Below are positions 37,798 to 46,840 of a stretch of 64,000 nt of DNA, piece after piece. Under the pieces are notes generated by a model. That model was not told the DNA's origin. It did not search any database and saw nothing but the letters and a program-made list of their open reading frames with translations. The stretch lies in assembly GCA_026414975.1 (NCBI GenBank), contig JAOAHZ010000007.1, positions 1-64,000 of the forward strand, in the 5' to 3' direction. The DNA comes from Bacteroidia bacterium. Its GTDB lineage: Bacteria > Bacteroidota > Bacteroidia > SpSt-205. Positions within the stretch are counted from its first letter, which is position 1, and each line of letters opens with the position of its first letter. The translations under genes were made by a program, and so were the position numbers.

Positions 37798-38417
37798 GAC
37801 CCGCCCCGAGCAAGCAGGTCTTTAGCCTCTTTCATCGTGATACGCACGCCGTCCTTGAAGGGTACAATCCATGCATCTTTTATGCCTAAGCGCTTGAGGT
37901 CTTTCTGAAACGCTTCAGCCAAACCCAAATCGCGGAACCGTCCCACGGTGTACCGATTGATATCGCCAAGCGCCTCGGTTTCGAAGAAAGGATTATCCTG
38001 AGCATACTTACGCATGTCAAACAAACGAAAAGCACCTATCTGAACCTTGAAGACTAAACCCGGCATAACATCAAGGCGAGCTTGTTTCTTCTCGGCTTCA
38101 TAAGCAGCCTTTAGGCGCATGACCTCGCTATTGAGGGAGTCAACGGAGTATTGACGGGCTCTGAGTTGGTCCTCCAGCTTAGCGAGCTGCTCAGCCAGCT
38201 CCCGGTTTCGTCGCTGAAGCTCGGCGATTTGATTATCCCGATCCTGAATCTGCTTTTGGAATCCCTCCTCTCGGGCTTTGAGAGCTAAGGGGTTTTTTAC
38301 ATACTGTTTGGCCTTCTTTTTCCACTCTTTTCGGAGCTGCTTCTGAGGGTCTCCCTTCTTTTTTTGCGCCCAACCAAGTCCGAGGCTCAGAACGAGAGCT
38401 ACCCAAATGTATCGCAT
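37794..38417 (-). CDS. Exported coiled-coil protein with SPOR-like C-terminal domain
   Basis: 207-residue protein. The signal peptide ends LGLGWAQ, followed by a Lys-rich linker. A long coiled coil spans about 45-115 (heptads in QIQDRDNQIAELQRRNREL). The C-terminal domain (about 120-200) starts VFKVQIGAFRLFD and includes RYTVGRFRDLGLAEAFQKDL, the pattern of SPOR-type peptidoglycan-binding domains. Similar proteins occur across Bacteroidota as ezrin/radixin/moesin-like hypotheticals. First gene of its operon, with a -7 box 4 nt upstream of the ATG. Confidence 0.85.
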   Translation of the reverse strand: MRYIWVALVLSLGLGWAQKKKGDPQKQLRKEWKKKAKQYVKNPLALKAREEGFQKQIQDRDNQIAELQRRNRELAEQLAKLEDQLRARQYSVDSLNSEVMRLKAAYEAEKKQARLDVMPGLVFKVQIGAFRLFDMRKYAQDNPFFETEALGDINRYTVGRFRDLGLAEAFQKDLKRLGIKDAWIVPFKDGVRITMKEAKDLLARGGS

Positions 38418-38421
38418 ACCA

Positions 38422-38429
38422 CAAAAGTA
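38422..38429 (-). promoter_or_regulatory. -7 promoter box TACTTTTG, minus-strand half of a divergent pair
   Basis: TAnnTTTG match on the minus strand, 4 nt before the ATG at 38417. The plus-strand box starts 2 bp away. Confidence 0.6.
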
Positions 38430-38431
38430 AG

Positions 38432-38439
38432 TAGATTTG
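38432..38439 (+). promoter_or_regulatory. -7 promoter box TAGATTTG, plus-strand half of a divergent pair
   Basis: TAnnTTTG match, 4 nt before the ATG at 38444. The two boxes lie back to back in a 26-bp intergenic gap, so any -33 element of each must lie inside the coding region of the other gene. Confidence 0.6.
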
Positions 38440-38443
38440 ACAC

Positions 38444-40564
38444 ATGTGGCTACTCTTCCTGTTCATCTGGACTCAGCTTTTCCTGCGTCCTACAGCTCCT
38501 ATAGTTAGCTTTGACCAAGATACCCTGTACAACGCTTGGGCAGGCGGGTGGAATAGCCCGCAGTTTTCCACGATTGACATAGATGGGGATGGGCAGGCTG
38601 AACTGTTTGTCTTTGACCGATCGGATGACCGCTGCATGATTTTCAAAAAGGATGGAAGTCGGTGGATCTACTCGCCTGAAGCCGACTCTCTCTTCCCCCA
38701 AAGGCTTCTTTCGGGCTGGGTCTTACTGCGGGATTATGACGGAGATGGGGATAAGGACCTCTTCACAAATATCAACTCTAATGTACGCGTGTTTCAAAAC
38801 ATAGCGCCTCTGGGAGCCCCCCCTGTTTGGAGGTTAGCGTATGATACTCTCCGCAGCTTATATGCGCCGAACTACCCATCCTACTTGTATGCTGCTCGCA
38901 CGGACATACCGGCTATCGCAGATATTGATGGTGATGGAGACATAGACCTCCTCGTATACGAAGTTCTCGGCACCCTAATAGAATGGCATAAAAATCAAGC
39001 CGTGGAACAGTTGGGTCGTCCCGACACTCTCATCTTAGAACTACAGTCAAGCTGCTGGGGACATGTGTTTGAGCGGTATGACTATACAACAAATACATTT
39101 TCGTTTATAGAGTATCATTGCGGTCCAGGTCAAAGGGAGGGGGAACTTTTGACTGTGCCGCCTCAAGGTAGAATCCACCATGCGGGCGGAACTATACTCG
39201 CCATAGACCTCAATGGAGATGGGCTGCGAGATATTGTCATAGGCGACGATGGCCCCCCTTACCTGATAGCAGGTCTAAACACTGGCACAACACAGATCGC
39301 TCACATTGAGGCTTCTACAGCTATCTCTCCTTATCCGGTCCAGAATCCTCTGTATATGCCTTCCTTTCCAGCAGCATATTATGAAGATATAACGGGAGAT
39401 GGTAAACCAGACTTGATTTGTGCTAACAACAGCCCCATTTCTGGAGAAGATAGATATACAGTATGGCTATACGAGAACATCGGTCGTATTGACTCCCCAG
39501 CATGGAATCCTCCCATCATCGGCTGGCTCTATCATACCATGTTGGATGTCGGGCGTAATGCTCACCCCACCCTAGCTGACCTCAACCGAGACGGTTACCC
39601 AGACTTGATCCTCAGTAGCGAAAGTTTCTACACTAACACAGGAACTAAGGCTCGTGCTATCTTGCTATGGGGGACGGCTCAAGGCTTTGCCGTTGGAGAT
39701 ACAAACTGGCTCAATCTACCAAGCTATAACCTTCTGAATCCGACTTTCACTGTAGGAGATATAGATGGAAATGGACGGATGGACCTTATTGCAGGAACCA
39801 GTACGGGTAAGCTCTGGCGATGGGAGGAACAAACCGCCGGTGGAGTTGATTTTAGCTTGGTTTCCCAAGACTTTGCTGGGATTACAGCTCTTGCCTTTGC
39901 TACACCGCTGCTATACGACTACGATGGAGATGGAGATTTAGATTTGATCGTAGGTGCGCGAAATGGAAGACTCTCGCTTTATCGGCAGGAGTCGGGAGGG
40001 AGCTTCACGCTTGTTACAAACTTTCTGGGTCAAATAGAGCTGCGAGATACTCTAAGTACTCTTTTAGGCTTTACGCGCCCAGCTCTAATAGACTTAGACC
40101 GCAACGGTACGCCTGAGCTCTTAGTAGGCAATCTAACGGGGTTCTTGCGAGTCTATTGGGCTTTCTGGGGTGCACCCACTGCTGCTTGGCTACCCATCGC
40201 TGACCTTCCCTATCGCTGGGGTAAACGCGCTAGCCCAACAGTATGGCAGCAGAACGATTCCACCCTTATTCTGGTTGGCAATACGAGAGGAGGGGTACAA
40301 GCCTTTTCGCTCACTTTGGGTCGCTCCAGTTTAGCTTTATCCTCATCCTCCTCCCGTCCTTATACTCTCCTTCGTCAGAGTGACTCCTACCTCATCCAAG
40401 CTGATAGGCCCGCAAAAGTAAGCATTTATGATCCGCTTGGACGCGAGATAGCGCGGCTTCCGGAGGCAACTCTCATCTACATCCCCCCTCTAGCGAGCGG
40501 GCTGTATGTGTTGAGTGTTTCAGTTGGGCCAGAATCTTTCTGGGAAAAAATTTGGATTTACTGA
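38444..40564 (+). CDS. Secreted FG-GAP/VCBS repeat protein with T9SS type A-like C-terminus
   Basis: 706-residue exported protein, predicted to be a calcium-binding beta-propeller at the cell surface. The signal peptide is MWLLFLFIWTQLFLRP. At least nine FG-GAP type DxDGDGxxDL loops occur, among them IDIDGDGQAEL, RDYDGDGDKDL, ADIDGDGDIDL, EDITGDGKPDL, GDIDGNGRMDL and YDYDGDGDLDL. The last 70 residues look like a T9SS sorting domain (PAKVSIYDPLGREIARL, LASGLYVLSVSVG). It belongs to the same plus-strand run as the type B cargo gene, which begins 1 nt after its stop. No enzyme domain is seen. Confidence 0.9.
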   Translation: MWLLFLFIWTQLFLRPTAPIVSFDQDTLYNAWAGGWNSPQFSTIDIDGDGQAELFVFDRSDDRCMIFKKDGSRWIYSPEADSLFPQRLLSGWVLLRDYDGDGDKDLFTNINSNVRVFQNIAPLGAPPVWRLAYDTLRSLYAPNYPSYLYAARTDIPAIADIDGDGDIDLLVYEVLGTLIEWHKNQAVEQLGRPDTLILELQSSCWGHVFERYDYTTNTFSFIEYHCGPGQREGELLTVPPQGRIHHAGGTILAIDLNGDGLRDIVIGDDGPPYLIAGLNTGTTQIAHIEASTAISPYPVQNPLYMPSFPAAYYEDITGDGKPDLICANNSPISGEDRYTVWLYENIGRIDSPAWNPPIIGWLYHTMLDVGRNAHPTLADLNRDGYPDLILSSESFYTNTGTKARAILLWGTAQGFAVGDTNWLNLPSYNLLNPTFTVGDIDGNGRMDLIAGTSTGKLWRWEEQTAGGVDFSLVSQDFAGITALAFATPLLYDYDGDGDLDLIVGARNGRLSLYRQESGGSFTLVTNFLGQIELRDTLSTLLGFTRPALIDLDRNGTPELLVGNLTGFLRVYWAFWGAPTAAWLPIADLPYRWGKRASPTVWQQNDSTLILVGNTRGGVQAFSLTLGRSSLALSSSSSRPYTLLRQSDSYLIQADRPAKVSIYDPLGREIARLPEATLIYIPPLASGLYVLSVSVGPESFWEKIWIY

Positions 40565-40565
40565 A

Positions 40566-43439
40566 ATGCGCTACTTGAAAGCTGCCACCTTTCTTACGCT
40601 TAGTTTAGCCCGTCATATCGCTGGGGCGGACTTTTACTACGAGTGCATAGACTCTGCGCAAAACCTATATCGATTTGAGCTGTGGTTATATCGAGATTGT
40701 ACAGACCCTGAGGGCGCTGATTACGACAATCCGATTGTCCTCTACATTTTCCAAGGAGATGGTATCCTTTATGCCATCCAAAACATAACTTTGACCCGTA
40801 GCCGACCTTGGGACCCTGAAGGTGTAGACGCTTGCTTTCTCCAGCGCCCCGGTACCTGCTTAGAAGAGGGCGTGTATCGGTTTAATCTAAGGCTTCCGCC
40901 TCGGGCAGATGGGTATTATGTAGCGTGGGCGCGCTGTTGCCGAAATGCCGCTATCACCAACTTAGCTTCCCCGCTCAATATGGGGATCACCTACTTAGCG
41001 AGGATACCGCCAGCTCGTCGAGCAGTTTGCAATACCAGTCCCCGGTTCGTTCAGCGTCCGCCGTTCTTCCTCTGCATGGGGCATGATTTCTATTTTAATC
41101 ACAGCGCTACCGATGCCGATGGCGACTCGCTGGTGTATCAGATCGTAGCTGCTTACCACAGCGTCAATACCCAAGGACAAGGAGCAGTAAATCCTATACA
41201 GGGCGGTTCTCCTACGGTGGGACCTCACAACCCCATGGGACCCCCACCTTATCAGACCGTTACTTATGCGCCAGGCTACTCTGCCAATCAGCCTTTTGGC
41301 TCAGGTGGCATTTGCCAAATAAACTCTAACACAGGCTTACTTCACCTGCGAGCGCCTAATCCAGGCCTATACGTGGTCGCTATAGCGGTCTTAGAGTACC
41401 GAAACGGGGAGTTTCTTGGCGAAACGCGACGAGACATGCAGTTCTATGTGGCTCCTTGTCGCCCGCCTACAGCTCCGCCTGTGGTAACGCATGACCTATC
41501 AGGGCTTCCTCACCGAGGAGATACCCTTGTGCTACAAGCCAACCAAAATGCATGCTTCACCGCTGTCATACAAGACACTCAGCCCCCCACTCCACCTGCT
41601 GTTCTTACCTACTCTGTCTTCCCGTTATCCTCTACCCTACAAGCCAGTGGAACCAATCCCCTTCTTCTGCAGATTTGCATCCGCCCCAGTTGCCAAGACA
41701 CGGGACGCGTACTACCCCTCTATATCTTAGGACGAAAAACCGAACTCTGCGGCACCACCGAAGATTACGACACGGTGTGGATAGAGGTTTTAGCCCCTCC
41801 CAATCGGACTTTGACAGGAGCTTTAGTTCCCCCTTCCCTCCCGCAGCAAAGCGGTGTGTTTCTCATTCAGTTAGACAGCGTAAGTTGCGCCAGATTTTGG
41901 GCTTTAGCCACTCCTCCTCAACCCCCTATCCAAATAAGTTATGCTACTTCTCCACCTTCAGCGCAAGTTGGGCTTGTTACCCGGTGGCGGGGAGACACTT
42001 TAGAAGGCGAGTTGTGCTACCGAGGCGGGTGCGAGGGACTATCCCAGCCTGTGAGCATTATTTTGAGGGCGGTAGCTCCTTCTATTTGTCATCCGAGCCC
42101 TGAGCGGGCTGACACCCTACGATTTCAGGTGCAGCTCCCCGAAAATCCTCCACCGAGACCCGTTTTTATAGCTCCAGACACCTTGGTTGTGTTAGCCGAT
42201 AGCGGTGTATGTGTCCGTCTGCGAGTAAGCGATAGCCTTCCTCTCAGCCGACATACGCTATATGTCCAAAGCTACCCCCCTCTCGTACGGAATCTTAGCG
42301 CTACGCCGTCAGGAGGTACAGGCTCTTGGGAGGCTGAAGTGTGTTTTACCCCTTCTTGCGAAGCCTTAGAACAGGTCATTCTCCTCGTAGCCGAAGTGCG
42401 CGATTCGCTAAGCTGCGCCGAACTGTATCGTCGGTACGATACATTGAGAGTTTGGGTGCGTTCTCGCCCCACTTATCCTCTGGCTCTTTATGCGCCAGCA
42501 TGGTCCGCAGATACACCTTTTCAGCCACTCTTCAATACCTCCTATTGCTTTTCTGTGGTAGCGCGCGATACAGCAGGCAACGGTGGTACTTATCAGATAC
42601 AAGCTATAGCCCCTCAAATACCCCTACAACTGGGCTCTTTTACTCAAGTGGGCGACTCCATACGCGGAGAGGTATGCTTTCGTTTGGACTGTAACTTTAG
42701 TCATGATAGCTTGTATCCGATTATTCTGCGGGCGACAAACCTGCCACCCTGCGCCTTAGTTCCACCTGAAACGATAGATACAATCTGGCTGCGTCCTCGC
42801 TACCTTTCTATCAATCGCCCTCCTGTTCTTATCCGAGACCGACCCAGCCCTTGGGAGGTTACCCCCTCTGGGGACAGTCTATGCTATACGCTTCTCGTGC
42901 GTGACTCAGACTCGGTAGCGCTTTTCTCGTACGAGGGGATAGGAGCAGCGTTTTCACCCGAGTTTTTTTGGGGTTCTCATTTCTCTCTATCTGTCCTCAG
43001 TAACGACCCTCTCCGCCTGCGGCTATGCGCTGAAATAAATTGCTATGCCCAAGGCCAAACCTTTCCTGTGATAGTATGCGTTCAGGATACCGCCAGTTGT
43101 GATCCTAATCAGCGGTGGCAGGTGTGCGACACTTTACAGGTTCGGACACGTCTATGCCATGGGGTTATGCCGAATGTCTTTACGCCAAATGGGGATGGCC
43201 TAAATGATCGGCTCGCTCCTTATGAGCTTGCGGGCATAGATCGGTGGAGACTGCTTGTGTGGGATCGATGGGGTCAACAGGTTTTTGCGGGCAACTGGGG
43301 TGAATCTTGGGATGGAAGCGTTTTCGGTAGCCCAGCCCCTGAGGGTGTGTACTTTTACATCTTGGAGCTGAACCTTTTGAGCGGAAGAGGTCCGAGCTTA
43401 CGCTTTGAGCGAGCAGGCAGCGTGAGTCTTCTACGCTAA
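40566..43439 (+). CDS. Secreted multi-domain protein with T9SS type B (gliding-motility) C-terminal domain
   Basis: 957-residue exported protein. I chose the ATG at 40566, 1 nt after the stop of the previous gene, because it starts a signal peptide (MRYLKAATFLTLSLARHIAG). The N-terminal domain has paired Cys and segments like YYVAWARCCRNAAITNL, common in large Bacteroidota adhesins. The middle has repeated segments of about 120 residues, each with paired Cys (ELCYRGGC, EVCFTPSC, EVCFRLDC). The last 85 residues are the gliding-motility/CHU_C type B domain: VMPNVFTPNGDGLNDRLAP, LLVWDRWGQQVFAG and APEGVYFYILEL. A surface adhesin role is plausible but inferred. Confidence 0.88.
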   Translation: MRYLKAATFLTLSLARHIAGADFYYECIDSAQNLYRFELWLYRDCTDPEGADYDNPIVLYIFQGDGILYAIQNITLTRSRPWDPEGVDACFLQRPGTCLEEGVYRFNLRLPPRADGYYVAWARCCRNAAITNLASPLNMGITYLARIPPARRAVCNTSPRFVQRPPFFLCMGHDFYFNHSATDADGDSLVYQIVAAYHSVNTQGQGAVNPIQGGSPTVGPHNPMGPPPYQTVTYAPGYSANQPFGSGGICQINSNTGLLHLRAPNPGLYVVAIAVLEYRNGEFLGETRRDMQFYVAPCRPPTAPPVVTHDLSGLPHRGDTLVLQANQNACFTAVIQDTQPPTPPAVLTYSVFPLSSTLQASGTNPLLLQICIRPSCQDTGRVLPLYILGRKTELCGTTEDYDTVWIEVLAPPNRTLTGALVPPSLPQQSGVFLIQLDSVSCARFWALATPPQPPIQISYATSPPSAQVGLVTRWRGDTLEGELCYRGGCEGLSQPVSIILRAVAPSICHPSPERADTLRFQVQLPENPPPRPVFIAPDTLVVLADSGVCVRLRVSDSLPLSRHTLYVQSYPPLVRNLSATPSGGTGSWEAEVCFTPSCEALEQVILLVAEVRDSLSCAELYRRYDTLRVWVRSRPTYPLALYAPAWSADTPFQPLFNTSYCFSVVARDTAGNGGTYQIQAIAPQIPLQLGSFTQVGDSIRGEVCFRLDCNFSHDSLYPIILRATNLPPCALVPPETIDTIWLRPRYLSINRPPVLIRDRPSPWEVTPSGDSLCYTLLVRDSDSVALFSYEGIGAAFSPEFFWGSHFSLSVLSNDPLRLRLCAEINCYAQGQTFPVIVCVQDTASCDPNQRWQVCDTLQVRTRLCHGVMPNVFTPNGDGLNDRLAPYELAGIDRWRLLVWDRWGQQVFAGNWGESWDGSVFGSPAPEGVYFYILELNLLSGRGPSLRFERAGSVSLLR

Positions 43440-43444
43440 GTTTG
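43437..43444 (+). promoter_or_regulatory. -7 promoter box TAAGTTTG, sharing bases with an upstream stop codon
   Basis: TAnnTTTG match, 5 nt before the lysS ATG. The TAA that ends the type B cargo gene (43437-43439) forms the first three bases of the box. Confidence 0.55.
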
Positions 43445-43449
43445 CACCC

Positions 43450-44931
43450 ATGGACCCCGTTCGCCAGGCCAAGATAGCCGAGCTACGCCGACTGGGCATA
43501 GACCCTTTTCCGACCGAACCTTTTCTGGTCAATACTACAGCTGCGCAGATCTTTCGATATTATCCCCAGCAGAAACTTGACTTTAAGTCGGTTCGCCTGG
43601 CAGGGCGCCTATGGCGCAAACGGCTAATGGGTAAAGCCTCCTTCGCCGTACTGCGCGACGAGAGTGGAGAGATTCAACTCTACTTTCAACGAGATGACTT
43701 TGCTGAACGGCCAGAACTGTACGATATAGTTTTCAAGAAGCTCTTAGACCTGGGCGATGTCTTAGGAGTAGAAGGCTTTGTCTTTACCACGAAGACGGGC
43801 GAAATCACCGTTCATGTTCAGCGATTCCGTCTACTGGCTAAGTGTTTGCGCCCACTGCCCATAGAAAAAGAGACAGAGGAGAAAACTTATGCAGCTTTCA
43901 CGGATCCAGAGCTGCGCTACCGAATGCGGTATGTGGATCTGATTGTGCATTTAGGTGTAAGAGATATTTTTCGACGGCGCACGACTATCGTGCAGAGCAT
44001 CCGAGATTTTTTCAATCAGCGGGGCTATTTAGAAGTAGAAACGCCAATACTACAACCCGTTTATGGGGGTGCATTTGCTCGTCCTTTTACCACTCATCAC
44101 GAGGCGCTGGATATGCAGCTTTTCCTTCGCATCTCCAACGAGCTCTACTTGAAGCGTCTTATCGTAGGCGGCTTCACAGGGGTGTATGAGTTTTCTAAAG
44201 ATTTTCGCAACGAAGGCATAGACCGCTATCACAACCCAGAATTCACCCAGGTAGAGCTGTATGTGGCCTATCAGGATTACCTCTGGATGATGGAACTGGT
44301 AGAACAGCTCTTGGAAAGCGTGGTTCGGCAAACCCTTGGCAAGACTACCGTACAATACGGTGAGCATGAAATAGATTTCGCCGCTCCTTATCGTCGCGTG
44401 CGCTACTACGATGCTATAGAAAGCAGCTTGGGCGTAAACGTACGCCATCTATCGGAAAGGGAGCTCATAGAGCTGCTTCACCAGAAAAACCTACCCCTGC
44501 CCACCCCCCCTTACGAACGAGCAGACCTAATAGCCCGCCTTTTTGACAAGCTGGTAGAGCCTTCTCTGATCCAGCCGACCTTTGTGATGGATTACCCGAT
44601 TGAACTCAGTCCCTTAGCTAAGGCCCATCGGACAGACCCAGAGCTAACAGAACGATTTGAGCTCATCGTCGCTGGTAAGGAACTTGCAAACGCCTATTCC
44701 GAGCTGAACGATCCCATAGACCAGCGTCAGCGTTTGGAGAAACAAATGGCTTTACGAGCAGCCGGCGGACTTGAAGCGATGCCCATGGATGAAGATTTCC
44801 TACGAGCCTTAGAATACGGCATGCCCCCAACCGCTGGATTAGGATTGGGTATAGACCGCCTCGCTATGCTACTTTGCAATGTACCCAGCATTCAAGAGGT
44901 TTTGCTTTTCCCACTGCTGAGACCCGAATAG
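43450..44931 (+). CDS. lysS: Lysine--tRNA ligase, class II
   Basis: Cytoplasmic aminoacyl-tRNA synthetase that charges tRNA-Lys, 493 residues. The N-terminal OB-fold (about 45-150) binds the anticodon (VRLAGRLWRKRLMGKASFAVL). Class II motif 2 is FRNEGIDRYHNPEFTQVELY and motif 3 is AGLGLGIDRLAML. The length is shorter than many Bacteroidota LysRS, which carry a C-terminal extension, but fits the bacterial core enzyme. It is followed after 40 nt by the convergent ribBA. Confidence 0.96.
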   Translation: MDPVRQAKIAELRRLGIDPFPTEPFLVNTTAAQIFRYYPQQKLDFKSVRLAGRLWRKRLMGKASFAVLRDESGEIQLYFQRDDFAERPELYDIVFKKLLDLGDVLGVEGFVFTTKTGEITVHVQRFRLLAKCLRPLPIEKETEEKTYAAFTDPELRYRMRYVDLIVHLGVRDIFRRRTTIVQSIRDFFNQRGYLEVETPILQPVYGGAFARPFTTHHEALDMQLFLRISNELYLKRLIVGGFTGVYEFSKDFRNEGIDRYHNPEFTQVELYVAYQDYLWMMELVEQLLESVVRQTLGKTTVQYGEHEIDFAAPYRRVRYYDAIESSLGVNVRHLSERELIELLHQKNLPLPTPPYERADLIARLFDKLVEPSLIQPTFVMDYPIELSPLAKAHRTDPELTERFELIVAGKELANAYSELNDPIDQRQRLEKQMALRAAGGLEAMPMDEDFLRALEYGMPPTAGLGLGIDRLAMLLCNVPSIQEVLLFPLLRPE

Positions 44932-44971
44932 CAATTTCACTCAAAGAGCTCTATCTGCCCTGAGCACCCCC

Positions 44972-46258
44972 TCAAGAGGGCCCACAGGCGCGAGCTCCTT
45001 CACTTGAGGGAACCGAAGCCGTATCTGACAGAATATCTTCGGGTAAGATATGACCTAAACGAGTCTTTTTGGCTTGGAGATAACGCCTGTTGTAAGGGGT
45101 AGGTGGGCTGAGGAGAGGGATGATCTCCACGATTTCCAAATCATAGCCTGCTAACCCTGCTCGCTTCTTGGGATTGTTGGTCATAAGACGCATTTTGCGA
45201 ACCCCTAAGTCCCGCAGAATCTGAGCCCCGGTCCCGTAGTCTCGCTCATCGGGTTTATAGCCTAAAGCCAAGTTAGCCTCCACCGTATCTAGACCTTCCT
45301 CTTGGAGCTTATAGGCGTGCATTTTAGGGAGCAAGCCGATACCGCGTCCCTCTTGATTGATATAGACTAAGACGCCTTTGCCCTCTTCTTCTATGCGCTG
45401 AAGGGCTAAGGCGAGCTGGTCGCCACAATCACAGCGCAAAGAACCCAAGATATCCCCCGTAAAGCAAGACGAATGCACCCGGACCAAAACGGGCTCTTCG
45501 GGGTCCCAGCTTCCTTTGACTAAGGCGATATGGGGCTGCCCCGTGAGCGTATGACGATAAGCGTAAAGTTTGAAGTGTCCATACCGGGTAGGCATATCCA
45601 CGACGACCTCTCGGGAGACGGTGCTTTCGGTGCGAAGGCGATAGGTAATCAGGTTCTGGATGGTAATAAGGGGTATGCCCCATTTGTCGGCAAGCTGACG
45701 CAGTTGGGGTAAGCGTGCCATAGTTCCGTCCTCATTCATGATTTCTACGATCACAGCGACGGGATAGAGGCCCGCCAAACGCATCAAATCCACTGCCGCC
45801 TCGGTATGTCCAGCTCGGCGAAGGACCCCTTCAGCTTGAGCTACCAGAGGGAAGATATGGCCCGGTCGGGCGAAGTCTTCAGGCCGAGCTTGAGGATCCG
45901 CTAAAGCCCGAATGGTGCGAGCGCGGTCCTGAGCTGAAATGCCCGTAACCTTCCCCTCGCCTACGTAATCCACCGATACTGTGAAAGCCGTATGGTGAGG
46001 AGCCGTATTTTCTATGACCATAGGGGACAAACGGAGTTGACGAGCTCTCTCCTCTGTCAGAGGCACGCATATGAGGCCGCGAGCCTCTTTCGCCATGAAG
46101 TTAACCGCCTCTGGCGTTACAAACTGAGCTGCCATGACTAAGTCCCCCTCATTCTCTCTATCCTCATCATCCACAACTATAACGAACCGTCCTTGCTGAA
46201 GGGCGGATATAGCCGACTCTACGCTATCTATGCGAATCTCTTCCTCCGAGTAGGTCAT
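44972..46258 (-). CDS. ribBA: Bifunctional DHBP synthase / GTP cyclohydrolase II (RibBA)
   Basis: Cytoplasmic riboflavin-pathway enzyme, 428 residues. The N-terminal half makes 3,4-dihydroxy-2-butanone 4-phosphate ([33 protein letters not shown]). The C-terminal half is GTP cyclohydrolase II with the zinc site in [18 protein letters not shown] and the catalytic region [15 protein letters not shown]. It overlaps adk by 4 nt and likely shares its transcript. Other riboflavin genes are not in the window. Confidence 0.96.
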   Translation of the reverse strand: MTYSEEEIRIDSVESAISALQQGRFVIVVDDEDRENEGDLVMAAQFVTPEAVNFMAKEARGLICVPLTEERARQLRLSPMVIENTAPHHTAFTVSVDYVGEGKVTGISAQDRARTIRALADPQARPEDFARPGHIFPLVAQAEGVLRRAGHTEAAVDLMRLAGLYPVAVIVEIMNEDGTMARLPQLRQLADKWGIPLITIQNLITYRLRTESTVSREVVVDMPTRYGHFKLYAYRHTLTGQPHIALVKGSWDPEEPVLVRVHSSCFTGDILGSLRCDCGDQLALALQRIEEEGKGVLVYINQEGRGIGLLPKMHAYKLQEEGLDTVEANLALGYKPDERDYGTGAQILRDLGVRKMRLMTNNPKKRAGLAGYDLEIVEIIPLLSPPTPYNRRYLQAKKTRLGHILPEDILSDTASVPSSEGARACGPS

Positions 46259-46827
46259 GAAGCTCTTAACAAAGTTTGAACGATGCCCTCTATATGACCG
46301 CTGACCTCCTCCACAGAACCCGTACCAGGAATAGAATACAAGCGACCTTGTTGCCGATAGAAGCTGAGGAGGGGCGCTGTTTTCTGCTCGTATTCACGGA
46401 GGCGGGTTTGGATCGTGGTCGGTGTATCATCAGTGCGACCTTCAGCCTGAGCTCGTCCTAAAATACGCCGAATAAGCTCTGCCTCAGGAACATCCAGAAA
46501 CAAGACCCCGACAAGCCGTCCACCTCTCTCCGCCAAGAGCCGTTCCAAAGCTTCAGCCTGCCCTATCGTGCGTGGGAAACCATCTATGAGATAATCGCTT
46601 CCATTCCTAAGATGACTCTCAACCAGCCGAATGATCAAATCATCGGGCACCAACTTCCCCTCTTCAACTAAGTTCTTGATGCTTTGACCCAAGGGGGTAC
46701 CTCGCTGAATCTCCTCCCGTAAAAGGTCGCCAGTAGCCAAATAGGTCCAGCCGTATCGCTCTACAAGTCGCCGAGCTTGAGTGCCTTTGCCAGCGCCGGG
46801 CGGACCTATGAGCAAAAAAACCTGCAT
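46255..46827 (-). CDS. adk: Adenylate kinase
   Basis: Cytoplasmic enzyme that interconverts AMP, ADP and ATP. The start at ATG 46827 gives 190 residues and places the P-loop [10 protein letters not shown] right at the N-terminus; the longer frame to 46884 overlaps the TPR gene and is not credible. AMP site: TGDLLREEI and [13 protein letters not shown]. The LID is the short form without a zinc finger ([11 protein letters not shown]). A -7 box sits in the 13-nt gap before it. ribBA follows with a 4-nt overlap. Confidence 0.96.
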   Translation of the reverse strand: MQVFLLIGPPGAGKGTQARRLVERYGWTYLATGDLLREEIQRGTPLGQSIKNLVEEGKLVPDDLIIRLVESHLRNGSDYLIDGFPRTIGQAEALERLLAERGGRLVGVLFLDVPEAELIRRILGRAQAEGRTDDTPTTIQTRLREYEQKTAPLLSFYRQQGRLYSIPGTGSVEEVSGHIEGIVQTLLRAS

Positions 46828-46831
46828 AAAG

Positions 46832-46839
46832 CAAAGGTA
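46832..46839 (-). promoter_or_regulatory. Bacteroidota -7 promoter box TACCTTTG
   Basis: TAnnTTTG match on the minus strand, 4 nt before the adk ATG. It fits inside the 13-bp gap between the TPR gene and adk. Confidence 0.6.
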
Positions 46840-46840
46840 G

